Positions 50,313 through 59,533 of a stretch of 64,000 nucleotides of DNA are shown piece after piece. Each line of letters begins with the position of its first letter. Position 1 is the first letter of the stretch. The notes beneath the pieces are model-generated. The model did no database searches, was not told the origin of the DNA, and worked only from the letters and a program-made list of their open reading frames with translations. The position numbers and the translations under genes are program-made. Origin of the DNA: Variovorax sp. IB41 (GTDB taxonomy: Bacteria; Pseudomonadota; Gammaproteobacteria; Burkholderiales; Burkholderiaceae_C); NCBI RefSeq assembly GCF_016405905.1, contig NZ_JAEFCB010000001.1, positions 1-64,000 on the forward strand, read 5' to 3'.

Positions 50313-50394
50313 TTTTGCATTCAAAATGCTTTTTTGTTTGATGGTTTACCCTTAATCGATAGGGTTGTGGTGCCTATTTTTTGCATTCAAAATA
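50313..50394. promoter_or_regulatory. Pair of GntR-type operators between the aminotransferase and GntR genes
   Basis: TTTTGCATTCAAAATG at 50313-50328 and TTTTGCATTCAAAATA at 50379-50394 are direct copies 66 bp apart, that is, about six helical turns. Each is itself an imperfect palindrome (TTTTG-AT-CAAAA). A further ATTCAAA follows at 50396. They lie between divergent genes, so one regulator could close both promoters by looping. Binding by the adjacent GntR protein is inferred. Confidence 0.7.
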
Positions 50395-50412
50395 CATTCA
50401 AAGGGAAAACCC

Positions 50413-51108
50413 ATGACCGCTGAAATCATCGAGATCTCCAGGCTCGCGCTGCATGACCAGGTGGCCGCGCGCCTTCGCACCATGCTGGTGGAAGGGCACA
50501 TCGCACCGGGTGCGAAGCTCAACGAGCGGGAGCTCTGCCTGCAACTGCGCGTCTCGCGCACGCCGCTGCGCGAAGCCATCAAGTTGCTCGCGGCCGAAGG
50601 GCTGGTGGACCTGTTGCCCAACCGCGGCGCGGTCGCGGTGAAGCTCACCGAGGCCGACGTGCTCGACACCTTCGAGGTGCTCGCGATGCTCGAGGGCATG
50701 TCGGGCGAGCTCGCCGCCAAGCGCATCACCGACGAGGCGCTGGCCGAAGTGCGTGCGCTGCACTACGAGATGTTGGCCTGCTTTTCGCGGCGCGATCTCT
50801 CGGGCTACTACCGCCTGAACGCGCGCATCCACACAGCCATCAACGAGGCCGCGGGCAACCCGGTGCTCGCGGGCACCTACCGCTCGATCAACGCGCGCGT
50901 GCAGTCGCTGCGCTTTCGCACCAACCAGAACGAGGCCAAGTGGAAGCACGCGGTCGACGAGCACGAACAGATGATCCAGGCCTTGGCAGCGCGCGATGCA
51001 GCGGCGATGCGCAAGGTGCTCATCGCGCACGTGCTGCGCAAGCGCGACACCGTGCTGGAGCTCCTGCGCGCCGGCGAGATCTATCCCCAAGCCAATAAAG
51101 CGAGCTGA
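50413..51108 (+). CDS. GntR family transcriptional regulator (FCD/FadR subfamily)
   Basis: 231 residues from ATG 50413 (AAGGGA 6 bp upstream). Winged helix: LALHDQVAARLRTMLVEGHI, LNERELCLQLRVSRTPLREA and IKLLAAEGLVDLLPNRGAVA. The FCD ligand domain shows LAMLEGMSGELAAKRITDEA and the metal/ligand His residues in NARIHTAINEAAGNPVLAGTY-like and DEHEQMIQAL positions. Such regulators respond to small organic acids. It is divergent from the aminotransferase and followed 8 bp later by the FAD/Fe-S dehydrogenase, so it probably controls the whole locus. Confidence 0.92.
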   Translation: MTAEIIEISRLALHDQVAARLRTMLVEGHIAPGAKLNERELCLQLRVSRTPLREAIKLLAAEGLVDLLPNRGAVAVKLTEADVLDTFEVLAMLEGMSGELAAKRITDEALAEVRALHYEMLACFSRRDLSGYYRLNARIHTAINEAAGNPVLAGTYRSINARVQSLRFRTNQNEAKWKHAVDEHEQMIQALAARDAAAMRKVLIAHVLRKRDTVLELLRAGEIYPQANKAS

Positions 51109-51115
51109 CTCCACT

Positions 51116-54100
51116 ATGCGCATCGATCCCGCCAGCCACATGCAGCCAGCCGGAACCGTTCTTCCGCCCAACGACACCTGCGAATTGCTCGCGCGCCGGC
51201 TGCGCGCCGAGACGCAAGGCGAGGTGCTGTTCGACGACGGCTCGCGCGGGCGCTACGCCACCGACGCGTCGATCTACCAGATCACGCCGGTCGGCGCGTT
51301 CGTGCCGACCAACGACAAGGACATCGCGACCGCCATCGACATCGCGCGCGACCTGAAGGTGCCGGTGCTCGCGCGCGGCGGCGGCACGAGCCAGTGCGGG
51401 CAGACCACGGGCGCCGCGCTGGTGATCGACAACAGCAAGCATTTCCGCCGCGTGCTCGAGGTGAATGCAGAGGAGGGCACGGCCACGGTCGAACCGGGCC
51501 TCGTGCTCGATCACCTGAACGCGAAGCTCAAGCCGCTCGGGCTCTGGTACCCGGTCGATGTCTCGACCAGCGCGCAGGCCACGCTGGGCGGCATGGCGGG
51601 CAACAACTCCTGCGGCTCGCGCTCCATCGCCTACGGCAACATGGTGCACAACGTGCTGGGCGCGAGCGCGTGGCTGTCGAACGGCGAGCTGGTGGAGTTC
51701 GGCCCGGTGGGCACGATGGGCGTGCGCGCGGCCGGCATCGCGCAGTTCGTGCGCGGCCTGGCGCGGCAGCATCGCGATGCGATGGCCGAACACTGGCCCA
51801 AGGTGATGCGCCGCGTGGCCGGCTACAACCTGGACATCTTCGACAACCAGAGCGAGAAGCCCTACACCGCCGACGGCAGCGTGAACCTCGCGCACCTGCT
51901 CATCGGCTCCGAAGGCACGCTCGCGTACACCAAGAGCCTGAAGCTCAAGCTCGCGCCGCTGCCGCGCGCGAAGGTGCTGGGCATCGTGAACTTCCCGACC
52001 TTCCATGCGGCCATGGATGCGGCGCAGCACATCGTGAAGCTCGGGCCGACGGCAGTGGAACTGGTCGATCGCACGATGATCGAGCTGAGCCTTGCGAACC
52101 CCGCCTTCAAGCCGACGGTGGAGACCGCGCTGATCGGCAAGCCCGCGGCGATCCTGCTGGTGGAGTTCTCCGGCGCCGACAAGGCCGCGCTGCTGCCGCA
52201 ATTGAAGCAGCTCGTCGAACTGATGGGCGACCTGGGCCTGCCCGGCAGCGTGGTCGAGATGCCCGACGACGCACGCCAGAAGAACCTGTGGGAAGTGCGC
52301 AAGGCCGGCCTCAACATCATGATGAGCCTGAAGGGCGACGGCAAGCCGGTGAGCTTCATCGAGGACTGCGCGGTGCCGCTCGAACACCTGGCCGAATACA
52401 CCGACGCGCTGACCGAAGTGTTCGCGAGACACGGCAGCCGCGGCACCTGGTACGCGCACGCGTCGGTCGGCACGCTGCACGTGCGGCCGATCCTCGATAT
52501 GCGGGCCGACGGTGCCGCCAAGATGCGCGCCATCGCCGAGGAGGCCAGCGCGCTGGTGCGCAAGTACAAGGGCGCGTTCAGCGGCGAGCATGGCGATGGC
52601 CTCTGCCGCGGCGAGTGGATCGAATGGCAGTTCGGGCCGGCCATCAACGAGGCGTTCCGCGCGATCAAGCGCAAGCTCGATCCGATCGACCTGTTCAACC
52701 CCGGCAAGATCATCGATCCGCCGCGCATGGACGACGGCTCGCTGTTCCGCTTCGCACCGCCCACGGCGCCCAAGCCCTACCGCCGCATCGAACTCAAGCC
52801 GGTGCTCGACTGGTCGGCCTGGAACGTCAACGCCGACCCGGTGACCGAAGTGACCACCGCGCCCGGCACCGGCGGCGACAGCACCGGGGGCCTGGCCAAG
52901 GCCGTGGAGATGTGCAACAACAACGGCCACTGCAGGAAGTTCGACGCCGGCACCATGTGCCCGAGCTACCGCGTGACGCGCGACGAACAGCACTTGACGC
53001 GCGGCCGCGCCAACACGCTGCGCCTCGCGCTCTCAGGCCAGCTCGGCGCCGACGCTTTCACGAGCGAAGCCATGCACGAGACCATGGACCTGTGCGTCGG
53101 CTGCAAGGGCTGCAAGCGCGATTGCCCGACGGGCGTGGACATGGCGAAGATGAAGATCGAGTTTCTCGATCACTACAAGAAGCGCCATGGCCACACGCTG
53201 AAAGACAAGCTCGTGGCCTACATGCCCGACTACGCGCACCGCGCGAGCCGCATGCCGTGGCTCCTGAACCTGCGCAACAGCGTGCCCGGCGCGGCGTGGC
53301 TCGGCGAAAAGCTGCTGGGCTTTTCGGCGAAGCGTTCGCTGCCCGAATGGCGCAGCGACACCTTCTGGCGTGCGAAGGGCAACGAGCCGGGCCTCTTCGC
53401 GGACCAGGCCTCGGTGCTGTCGGTGGCGGCGCGCGGCGGCAAGGCGGCGGTGCTTTTCGTCGACACCTTCAACGGCACCTTCGAGAGCGAGAACGCATTC
53501 GCGGCCGCACGCGTGCTCGAAGCCGCGGGCTATGTGCTGCACACGGTCGAAAAAAGTGGTGGAAAGGGCGGCGGCCACCATTGCTGCGGCCGCACCTTCC
53601 TCGCAAGCGGCATGGTGGACGAGGCGAAGGTGCGCGCCGGCGCATTGATCGATGCACTGCTGCCGCTCGCGCAAGCCGGCATCCCCATCGTCGGCCTGGA
53701 GCCTTCGTGCCTGCTCACGTTGCGCGACGAAACGCTGGTGATGGGCTTCGGCGAGAAGGCGCAGACCGTGGCGAAGCAGGCGCTGCTGTTCGAGGAATTC
53801 ATCGCGCGCGAAATCAAGGCGGGCCGCTTCGCGCTGGCGCTCAAGCCCTCCGCGGCGCCGATCCTCCTGCACGGCCATTGCCACCAGAAGGCCTTCGGCG
53901 CGGTGAGCCCGATCATGGAGGTGCTCAAGCTCATTCCCGGCGCGGAGCCCGAGCTGATCGAAAGCTCCTGCTGCGGCATGGCCGGCAGTTTCGGCTACGA
54001 GGCGAGCCACTTCGATGTCTCGATGCAGATGGCCGAGGCGAGCCTGCTGCCCGCCATCCGCGCCAAGCCCGATGCGGTGGTGGTGGCCGATGGCACCAGC

Positions 54101-54199
54101 TGCCGCCACCAGATCGGCGACGGGGCGCAGCGCGAGGCGGTGCACGTGGCGGTGCTGCTGGCGCGGCACCTGCTGAAGCCTGATCCCGTGACACGGTAA
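51116..54199 (+). CDS. FAD-linked oxidase with fused Fe-S/CCG subunit (D-2-hydroxy acid dehydrogenase type, YdiJ-like)
   Basis: 1027 residues from ATG 51116. The FAD-binding half (about 1-550) has VPVLARGGGTSQCGQTTGAA, TLGGMAGNNSCGSRSIAYGN and the FSGEHGDGLCRGEWIEWQFG motif of the D-lactate/glycolate oxidase family. The Fe-S part has CNNNGHCRKFDAGTMCPSYR and the second cluster MDLCVGCKGCKRDCPTGVD (Cys660, 663, 666, 670). The C-terminus contains two CCG motifs (HHCCGRTFLASG; SSCCGMAGSFGYE) and HCHQKAF. Enzymes of this layout oxidise D-2-hydroxy acids (2-hydroxyglutarate, lactate, glycolate). Start is 8 bp after the GntR stop. The true substrate probably matches the Bug/aminotransferase pathway. 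Confidence 0.9.
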   Translation: MRIDPASHMQPAGTVLPPNDTCELLARRLRAETQGEVLFDDGSRGRYATDASIYQITPVGAFVPTNDKDIATAIDIARDLKVPVLARGGGTSQCGQTTGAALVIDNSKHFRRVLEVNAEEGTATVEPGLVLDHLNAKLKPLGLWYPVDVSTSAQATLGGMAGNNSCGSRSIAYGNMVHNVLGASAWLSNGELVEFGPVGTMGVRAAGIAQFVRGLARQHRDAMAEHWPKVMRRVAGYNLDIFDNQSEKPYTADGSVNLAHLLIGSEGTLAYTKSLKLKLAPLPRAKVLGIVNFPTFHAAMDAAQHIVKLGPTAVELVDRTMIELSLANPAFKPTVETALIGKPAAILLVEFSGADKAALLPQLKQLVELMGDLGLPGSVVEMPDDARQKNLWEVRKAGLNIMMSLKGDGKPVSFIEDCAVPLEHLAEYTDALTEVFARHGSRGTWYAHASVGTLHVRPILDMRADGAAKMRAIAEEASALVRKYKGAFSGEHGDGLCRGEWIEWQFGPAINEAFRAIKRKLDPIDLFNPGKIIDPPRMDDGSLFRFAPPTAPKPYRRIELKPVLDWSAWNVNADPVTEVTTAPGTGGDSTGGLAKAVEMCNNNGHCRKFDAGTMCPSYRVTRDEQHLTRGRANTLRLALSGQLGADAFTSEAMHETMDLCVGCKGCKRDCPTGVDMAKMKIEFLDHYKKRHGHTLKDKLVAYMPDYAHRASRMPWLLNLRNSVPGAAWLGEKLLGFSAKRSLPEWRSDTFWRAKGNEPGLFADQASVLSVAARGGKAAVLFVDTFNGTFESENAFAAARVLEAAGYVLHTVEKSGGKGGGHHCCGRTFLASGMVDEAKVRAGALIDALLPLAQAGIPIVGLEPSCLLTLRDETLVMGFGEKAQTVAKQALLFEEFIAREIKAGRFALALKPSAAPILLHGHCHQKAFGAVSPIMEVLKLIPGAEPELIESSCCGMAGSFGYEASHFDVSMQMAEASLLPAIRAKPDAVVVADGTSCRHQIGDGAQREAVHVAVLLARHLLKPDPVTR

Positions 54200-54262
54200 A
54201 CCGGCCGGCCCGCGGGCAGGCTCGCGCGGGCTGCCGCAGAATGGGCGCGCCACCCCGATCCG

Positions 54263-55507
54263 ATGACGACCACGTTCACTTCCTCCACCGTGCCCGCGCA
54301 GCCCACGCTGCGGCTTGCGTTCGCGCTGTCGATGGGCGCGGCCGTGTCGCTCGGCATCACGCGTTTCGCCTACGCCTTGCTGTTGCCGCCGATGCGCGCC
54401 GACCTCGGCTGGAGCTACGCGCTGGCCGGCGGCATGAACACCGCCAACGCAGTCGGCTACCTCGTCGGCGCGCTCGTCACGCCGGCGCTGATGCGACGCT
54501 TCGGCGTGATGCGTCTCCTCGTCGTCGGTGCCGTGCTGGCCAGCGTGTTCATGGCGGGCAGCGGCTTCGTGACCGACGCGCCGGCCTTGCTCCTGCAGCG
54601 CCTGCTGGCCGGCGTGGCCAGCGCCTGGGTGTTCGTGGCGGGCGGGTTGCTGGCCGCGCGGCTCGGTGAAGCGGATGCGCGAACGGGTGCAGCGCGCGGC
54701 GGGCTGCTTCTCGGCATCTATTACGGCGGCACGGGGTTCGGCATCCTGTTGTCGGCGCTGCTCGTGCCGCAGGTGCTGCGCTGGTCGTCGGACGTGCCGC
54801 ACGGATGGACCTGGGCGTGGTGGGCATTGGCGCTCGCGAGCGGCGTTGCGACCTGCCTGCTGGGCTGGGCCGCGCGCGCGATGCCCGATCCGCCGGCCGC
54901 GGCAATGCCATCGGCCACCAGCGCGACGCAGTCCGCGGCAGAGCCAGGGGCCGTGCGCCAATTCGGCTGGGCGCTCGCGGGCTATGCGCTGTTCGGCATG
55001 GGATACATCGGCTACATGACCTTCGTGATCGCGCTGCTGCGGGAGCAGGGCGCCAGCGCCGGCTTCGTCACCTTGTTCTATGCCTTGCTGGGCATCGCCT
55101 GCGTGGCCTCGTCGCGCCTGTGGGCCGGGCTGCTCGACCGCTACCGCGGCGGCCAGCCGCAGGCGCTGCTCAATGGCCTGCTGGGCGTGGCCACGCTGCT
55201 GCCGGTGCTCAGCCCCTCGGCGCCGGTCGCGCTGGCCTCGGGCGTGCTCTTCGGCGGGGTGTTCCTGTCGGTGGTGGCCTCGACCACCGCGCTGGTGCGC
55301 CACAACCTGCCGCCGGCACGCTGGGCGCAGGGCATCAGCCTGTTCACCATCGTCTTCGCGCTCGGGCAGATCGTCGGGCCGACGGTGACGGGCTGGATCT
55401 CGGACGGCCCCGGCGGCCTCGCGCGCGGGCTGGTGGCCTCGGCGATCGCGCTGTGGCTCGCTGCGGTGCTGGCATCGCGCCAGCATGCGCTCAAGGAGAT
55501 CGAATGA
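54263..55507 (+). CDS. MFS transporter, YbfB/YjiJ family
   Basis: 414 residues with 12 hydrophobic segments. The stretch AVSLGITRFAYALLLPPMRA with LGWSYALAGGMNTANAVGYL is the signature of YbfB/YjiJ MFS proteins. The second half begins after a hydrophilic, Pro/Ala-rich loop near residue 215-230 (DPPAAAMPSATSATQSAAEP). Substrate unknown. Its stop overlaps the start of the alkyltransferase gene by 4 bp (ATGA), so both are read from one mRNA. Confidence 0.9.
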   Translation: MTTTFTSSTVPAQPTLRLAFALSMGAAVSLGITRFAYALLLPPMRADLGWSYALAGGMNTANAVGYLVGALVTPALMRRFGVMRLLVVGAVLASVFMAGSGFVTDAPALLLQRLLAGVASAWVFVAGGLLAARLGEADARTGAARGGLLLGIYYGGTGFGILLSALLVPQVLRWSSDVPHGWTWAWWALALASGVATCLLGWAARAMPDPPAAAMPSATSATQSAAEPGAVRQFGWALAGYALFGMGYIGYMTFVIALLREQGASAGFVTLFYALLGIACVASSRLWAGLLDRYRGGQPQALLNGLLGVATLLPVLSPSAPVALASGVLFGGVFLSVVASTTALVRHNLPPARWAQGISLFTIVFALGQIVGPTVTGWISDGPGGLARGLVASAIALWLAAVLASRQHALKEIE

Positions 55508-56058
55508 CGGAGCAAGACGACACGACCGGCTTCGCGCTGTTCGACACCCCCATCGGCATGTGCGCGCTGGCGTGGGGGCCGCTTGGCCTCGTCGGTGTGC
55601 AACTGCCCGCCGACGAAGGCGAGCCGGCCACGCGGGCGCGCATGCGCCACCGCTTTCCGGACCTGCGCGAAGGCCCGCCGAACGACATGGCGCAGCACGC
55701 CATCGCCGCCATCCAGGGCCTGCTGCAGGGCGTGCACGACGACCTGAATCACATCGTGCTCGACATGCGCGGCGTGTCGGAGTTTCACCAGCGCATCTAC
55801 GCCATCGCGCGAAGCATTCCGCCGGGGCAGACGCGCACCTACGGCGAGATCGCCGAAGAGCTCGGCGACAAGGGCCTGTCGCGCGCCGTCGGGCAGGCGA
55901 TGGGCCACAACCCCTTCGCGCCCGTGGTGCCGTGCCATCGCGTGCTGGCCGCGGGCAACAAGCCGGGCGGCTTTTCGGCAGGCGGCGGCGCGCTGACCAA
56001 GCTGCGCATGCTCGGCATCGAGGACGCGCGGCCGAACGGGATGGCCTCGCTGTTCTGA
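55504..56058 (+). CDS. ogt: Methylated-DNA-[protein]-cysteine S-methyltransferase
   Basis: 184 residues. The catalytic core is present: SEFHQRIYAIARSIPPGQTR, TYGEIAEELG, the DNA-binding helix RAVGQAMGHNPFAPVVPCHR with the acceptor Cys in PCHR, then VLAAGNKPGGFSAGGGALTK. It removes alkyl groups from O6-guanine by suicidal transfer. The N-terminal domain is short and lacks the metal-binding cysteines of Ada, so it is Ogt-like. Coupled to the MFS gene upstream through ATGA. Confidence 0.9.
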   Translation: MTEQDDTTGFALFDTPIGMCALAWGPLGLVGVQLPADEGEPATRARMRHRFPDLREGPPNDMAQHAIAAIQGLLQGVHDDLNHIVLDMRGVSEFHQRIYAIARSIPPGQTRTYGEIAEELGDKGLSRAVGQAMGHNPFAPVVPCHRVLAAGNKPGGFSAGGGALTKLRMLGIEDARPNGMASLF

Positions 56059-56064
56059 GCCGGC

Positions 56065-57285
56065 TCAGGCAACGGCCGCCGGCAGCCGATGCAGCGTCGC
56101 GATGCGCGACGCGAAGATGATCACCGCCTGCAACGTGAACCCCGCGAGCGCGAGCAGCAGGCAGGCCGGCTCGCCCCATGCGGCGCCCACGAGGCCACCC
56201 AGCGCGGCGCCGATGGGCCGGGCGCCCGAGTTGATCGTGAGGAACACCGCCGACACGCGGCCCAGCATCGTCGAGGGCACGACGCTCTGCCGCAGCGTGG
56301 TGGACGTGATCACCCAGACCATCGGCCCCGCGCCGAAGAGAAAGAACGACAGCGCGGCCAGCGATGCCAAGGGAACGACGAGCGTCGCCGCCATCACGCC
56401 CGCCGCGATCACCGCCACGGCGGGGCCGACCTGGATGGCGCGGCCGAACGGCAGGCGCGACACGACGCGCGACGTGAGCAGCGCACCCACCACCATTCCC
56501 GCGCCGTACATCGCCAGCGTGAAGCCCACCGCCTGCGCACCGAGCCCGAGCACCCGCACCGCATAGGGCACATACCCGGCCTGCAGCACGAACCACGAGA
56601 TGTTGAAGACCGCGCCGGTGATCGCCATCGGCCGCAGCAACTCGTGCTGCCAGACGAAGCGGGCGCCGTCCTTCACTTCGAGCAGCGGATGGCGCGGCGC
56701 GGCAGGCGAACGCGGCGCTTCGGTCAGCCGCAACAGCAGTGCGACGGCCGCGACAGACAGCACCGCCGCCAGCACGAAGGCCGCCGAAGCGCCGGCCCAT
56801 GCGACCAATGCGCCCGCGAGCGCGGGGCCGGCGGTGAATGCCGCGCTGCGTGCGAGCTCGAGCCTTCCGTTGGCCAATGCCAGCGCCTCACGGGGCACGA
56901 GCGCGGGCACCAGGGCCGGCGCCGCGACGCTGAAACCCACGGTGCCCACGGCTCCCAGAAACCCGAGCACCGCGAGCCACGCGATGCTGAGCTTCGACGC
57001 GAACACCATGGCAAGGAGCATCAGCAGCGACACCGCGCGCAATCCCTCGGCCCACACCATCAACCGCTGGCGCGACATGCGATCGGCCAGCAGCCCGAGC
57101 GGCATCGAGACCAGCAGGAAGGGCAGCGTCTGCACTGCCGCGAGAAAACCGATCTCGCCGGGCCCGGCACCGAGCATGAGCACCGCGACCAGCGGCACGG
57201 CGGCAAGGCTCAACTGCTCGGCGGACTGCGCCGCGAGGTTGGACCACGCGAGATTCTGGAAGGAGCGGGGAAGGGCGTAAGACAT
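56065..57285 (-). CDS. MFS transporter (MFS_3 / enterobactin exporter-like group)
   Basis: 406 residues from ATG 57285. The start SFQNLAWSNLAAQSAEQLSL, PLVAVLMLGAGPGEIGFLAA and LGLLADRMSRQRLMVWAEGL (MFS loop 2-3 motif GxLaDRxxRr) place it with MFS_3 exporters close to EntS. 12 hydrophobic segments are present. Substrate unknown. Convergent with the alkyltransferase gene, stop codons 7 bp apart. The 95-bp gap to the downstream-lying LysR gene on the same strand contains no clear terminator. Confidence 0.88.
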   Translation of the reverse strand: MSYALPRSFQNLAWSNLAAQSAEQLSLAAVPLVAVLMLGAGPGEIGFLAAVQTLPFLLVSMPLGLLADRMSRQRLMVWAEGLRAVSLLMLLAMVFASKLSIAWLAVLGFLGAVGTVGFSVAAPALVPALVPREALALANGRLELARSAAFTAGPALAGALVAWAGASAAFVLAAVLSVAAVALLLRLTEAPRSPAAPRHPLLEVKDGARFVWQHELLRPMAITGAVFNISWFVLQAGYVPYAVRVLGLGAQAVGFTLAMYGAGMVVGALLTSRVVSRLPFGRAIQVGPAVAVIAAGVMAATLVVPLASLAALSFFLFGAGPMVWVITSTTLRQSVVPSTMLGRVSAVFLTINSGARPIGAALGGLVGAAWGEPACLLLALAGFTLQAVIIFASRIATLHRLPAAVA

Positions 57286-57380
57286 GCGATGAAGCTCGAG
57301 TAGAAAAGCCGATCGTCCGGCGCCATCCCTTCTTGCGCTGGCCATTTGCGGACGTGAAAGCGGACCTGAAAGCGCCGCGG

Positions 57381-58316
57381 TCATCGCCGCGTTTTCGGCT
57401 TTGCGTCGGTACCTTTCGCGGTGATCGCCGCCATCACGAAGTCGATGAAGGCCCGCACCTTCGCGGCCGGCAGGTGGCGCGACGGGTACAGCGCGTAGAG
57501 CGGAAATCGCTCGTCGGGCCAGTCGGGAAACAGGTCCACGAACTCGCCGCTGTCGAGTTGCGCCTGAATGCCCACCGCCTTGATCTGCGCCACGCCGACG
57601 CCCGCGAGCGCGGTCGCGAGGATGGTGCCCGCATCGGTCAGCAGCAGGCGCCCGGTGGTGGGCACCTTGACGAGCTTGCGCCCGCGCTGGAACTCCCATG
57701 CATAGGGCTGGCCCGTGACCGGATTGCGCACCTGCAGGCACGCATGGTCGACGAGGTCCGCCGGCTTCGCGGGGCGGCCATGCCGTTTGAGATAACCCGG
57801 CGTGGCGACGGTGACGATGCGCGTGTCCATGAGCTTGCGCGCGACGAGCGAGGACGAAGGCGGTTCGCCGAAACGCACCGCGATGTCGAAGCCTTCGGCC
57901 ACCAGGTCGCCGAGCTGATCGCGCGCGACGAGCTCGAGCGACAGCTCGGGGTACAGGTCGAGAAAGCGCGGGAGGTGCGGCGCGAGCAGAAGGCGCGAGG
58001 TGAAGGCATCGGTGTTCACGCGCAGGCGCCCGCGCACCGCGCCGGACGACCCCGCGGCGATCGTCACCGCATCTTCGATGCCGAGCACCAGCGGATTGAC
58101 GTTGGCGTAGAGCAGCCGGCCTTCGTCCGTGAGGCTGAGCGAGCGCGTCGTGCGATCGAACAGGCGCACGCCGATGCGCGCCTCCAGCCGTGCGATGGCG
58201 CGGCTGACACCCGAAGGCGTGAGGCCCAGCGCGTTGGCCGCGCTCGCAAAGCTGCCGCCTTCGACGACGGCGGCCAGCACGCCCACGTTGGAGAGAAGTC
58301 GTCCGTCGAGTGCCAT
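57381..58316 (-). CDS. LysR family transcriptional regulator
   Basis: 311 residues. HTH region: LLSNVGVLAAVVEGGSFASA, ANALGLTPSGVSRAIARLEA and VRLFDRTTRSLSLTDEGR. The effector domain (LRVNTDAFTSRLLLAPHLPR; DIAVRFGEPPSSSLVARKLM) matches the CrgA/DmlR-like group. It is divergent from the NmrA-like gene at 58433, with an inverted repeat between them, and probably controls that gene. Confidence 0.9.
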   Translation of the reverse strand: MALDGRLLSNVGVLAAVVEGGSFASAANALGLTPSGVSRAIARLEARIGVRLFDRTTRSLSLTDEGRLLYANVNPLVLGIEDAVTIAAGSSGAVRGRLRVNTDAFTSRLLLAPHLPRFLDLYPELSLELVARDQLGDLVAEGFDIAVRFGEPPSSSLVARKLMDTRIVTVATPGYLKRHGRPAKPADLVDHACLQVRNPVTGQPYAWEFQRGRKLVKVPTTGRLLLTDAGTILATALAGVGVAQIKAVGIQAQLDSGEFVDLFPDWPDERFPLYALYPSRHLPAAKVRAFIDFVMAAITAKGTDAKPKTRR

Positions 58317-58319
58317 TTT

Positions 58320-58347
58320 TTCATTCGTGATCGGGTGTCATGAATGA
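58320..58347. promoter_or_regulatory. Candidate LysR binding palindrome
   Basis: TTCATTC at 58320-58326 and its inverted partner GAATGA at 58342-58347 flank 15 bp, just upstream of the LysR start on the divergent promoter. A further TTCATTCA occurs at 58405-58412. Interrupted dyads of this kind are typical LysR sites; binding is not shown. Confidence 0.45.
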
Positions 58348-58432
58348 TATGCCACTGGGTCGCTTTACTCAAAGGCGCGCTGTTCCTACATTCGTTCCAT
58401 TGCATTCATTCACTGGAACAAAGGAAATTCTC

Positions 58433-59290
58433 ATGTACGCAATCACCGGTATCACGGGCAATGTCGGCGGCGCTGTCGCACGCACCTTGCTGGCACAAGG
58501 AAAGCCCGTTCGCGCGGTCGTTCGCGATGCGGCCAAAGGCAAGGCCTGGGCCGACCTCGGCTGCGAAGTCGCCGTCGCCGAGATGGAAGATGCAGGGGCG
58601 CTCGCGCGTGCCTTCGCCGGCGCCGAAGGCGTCTTCGTTTTGCCGCCGCCGAACTTCGACCCCACGCCCGGTTTTCCGGAGGCGAGGGTCGTCATCGATG
58701 CGGTGCGCCAAGCACTCGTCGCTGCGCAACCGGCGCGTGTGATCTGCCTCTCGACCGTCGGCGCGCAGGCCACGCAGTCGAACCTGCTGAGCCAGCGCAC
58801 CTTGATGGAAGAAGCATTGGCAACGCTGCCGCTGCCCGTCACGTTCCTGCGGCCCGCATGGTTCCTCGACAACCTGGCCTGGGACATCGCGCCGGCGCGG
58901 GAGCAGGGCGTTCTCTCCAGTTTCCTGCAGCCGCTGGACAGGGCCGTGCCGATGGTGGCGGCGGCCGATGTCGGCCGGGTCGCGGCCGATTTGTTGGTGC
59001 AAGAGGGCGCCATCGAACGCATCGTCGAACTCGAAGGCCCCGAGCGCGTGAGCCCGAACGCGATCGCCGCGGCGCTTTCGCAGGCGCTCGGCCGGCCGGT
59101 GCATGCGCAAGCAGTGCCGCGCGAAACCTGGGGCGCGCTTTTTCGCGCGCAGGGAACGAAGGACCCGATGCCGCGCATCCAGATGCTCGACGGCTTCAAC
59201 GAGGGATGGATCACGTTCGAGGGCGCCGATGCGGTCGTGCTGAAGGGCAAGGTCGGCATCGCTCAAGTCATCGACTCGCTTGCCGGTTGA
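58433..59290 (+). CDS. NmrA-like NAD(P)H-binding oxidoreductase
   Basis: 285 residues from ATG 58433, with AAAGGAA 8 bp upstream; an in-frame ATG at 58340 would lie in the promoter region. Rossmann start YAITGITGNVGGAVARTLLA, then VICLSTVGAQATQSNLLSQR and PVTFLRPAWFLDNLAWDIAP. These features are shared with NmrA-type azoreductase/quinone reductase proteins. Redox substrate unknown. A second member of this family lies at 18689-19540, under TetR rather than LysR control. Confidence 0.87.
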   Translation: MYAITGITGNVGGAVARTLLAQGKPVRAVVRDAAKGKAWADLGCEVAVAEMEDAGALARAFAGAEGVFVLPPPNFDPTPGFPEARVVIDAVRQALVAAQPARVICLSTVGAQATQSNLLSQRTLMEEALATLPLPVTFLRPAWFLDNLAWDIAPAREQGVLSSFLQPLDRAVPMVAAADVGRVAADLLVQEGAIERIVELEGPERVSPNAIAAALSQALGRPVHAQAVPRETWGALFRAQGTKDPMPRIQMLDGFNEGWITFEGADAVVLKGKVGIAQVIDSLAG

Positions 59291-59533
59291 GGCCCGGTTA
59301 CAGCTATCCCCGGATAGATTTCCTATCTATATCTTTTAAGCCTGCATCGCGGGTACCCAATGCCCACAAAGAGGCCTAGAGTCCTCGCGTCCTAAGCTTC
59401 GGATGAGTTCTTCGTGCTCACCCGCGCCTTCGAGCCGGGTGGGCCCAGCCCCCCACCTCTACTCGCTTTTTAGGGAGTTCCCGGCACGCGTTGCACAGCG
59501 GCGCTGCACTCCTTTGAAAGCTGAGGTGGTGAG

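Noticed and set aside
59430..59475. GGTGGG...CCCACC hairpin followed by CTTTTTAG as a terminator before the adhesin
   Set aside because: The stem is short and the T-run begins about ten bases after it, so it is not a convincing intrinsic terminator.
59330..59533. Possible c-di-GMP (GEMM) riboswitch in the adhesin leader
   Set aside because: The conserved GEMM core and tetraloop-receptor sequences are not visible.
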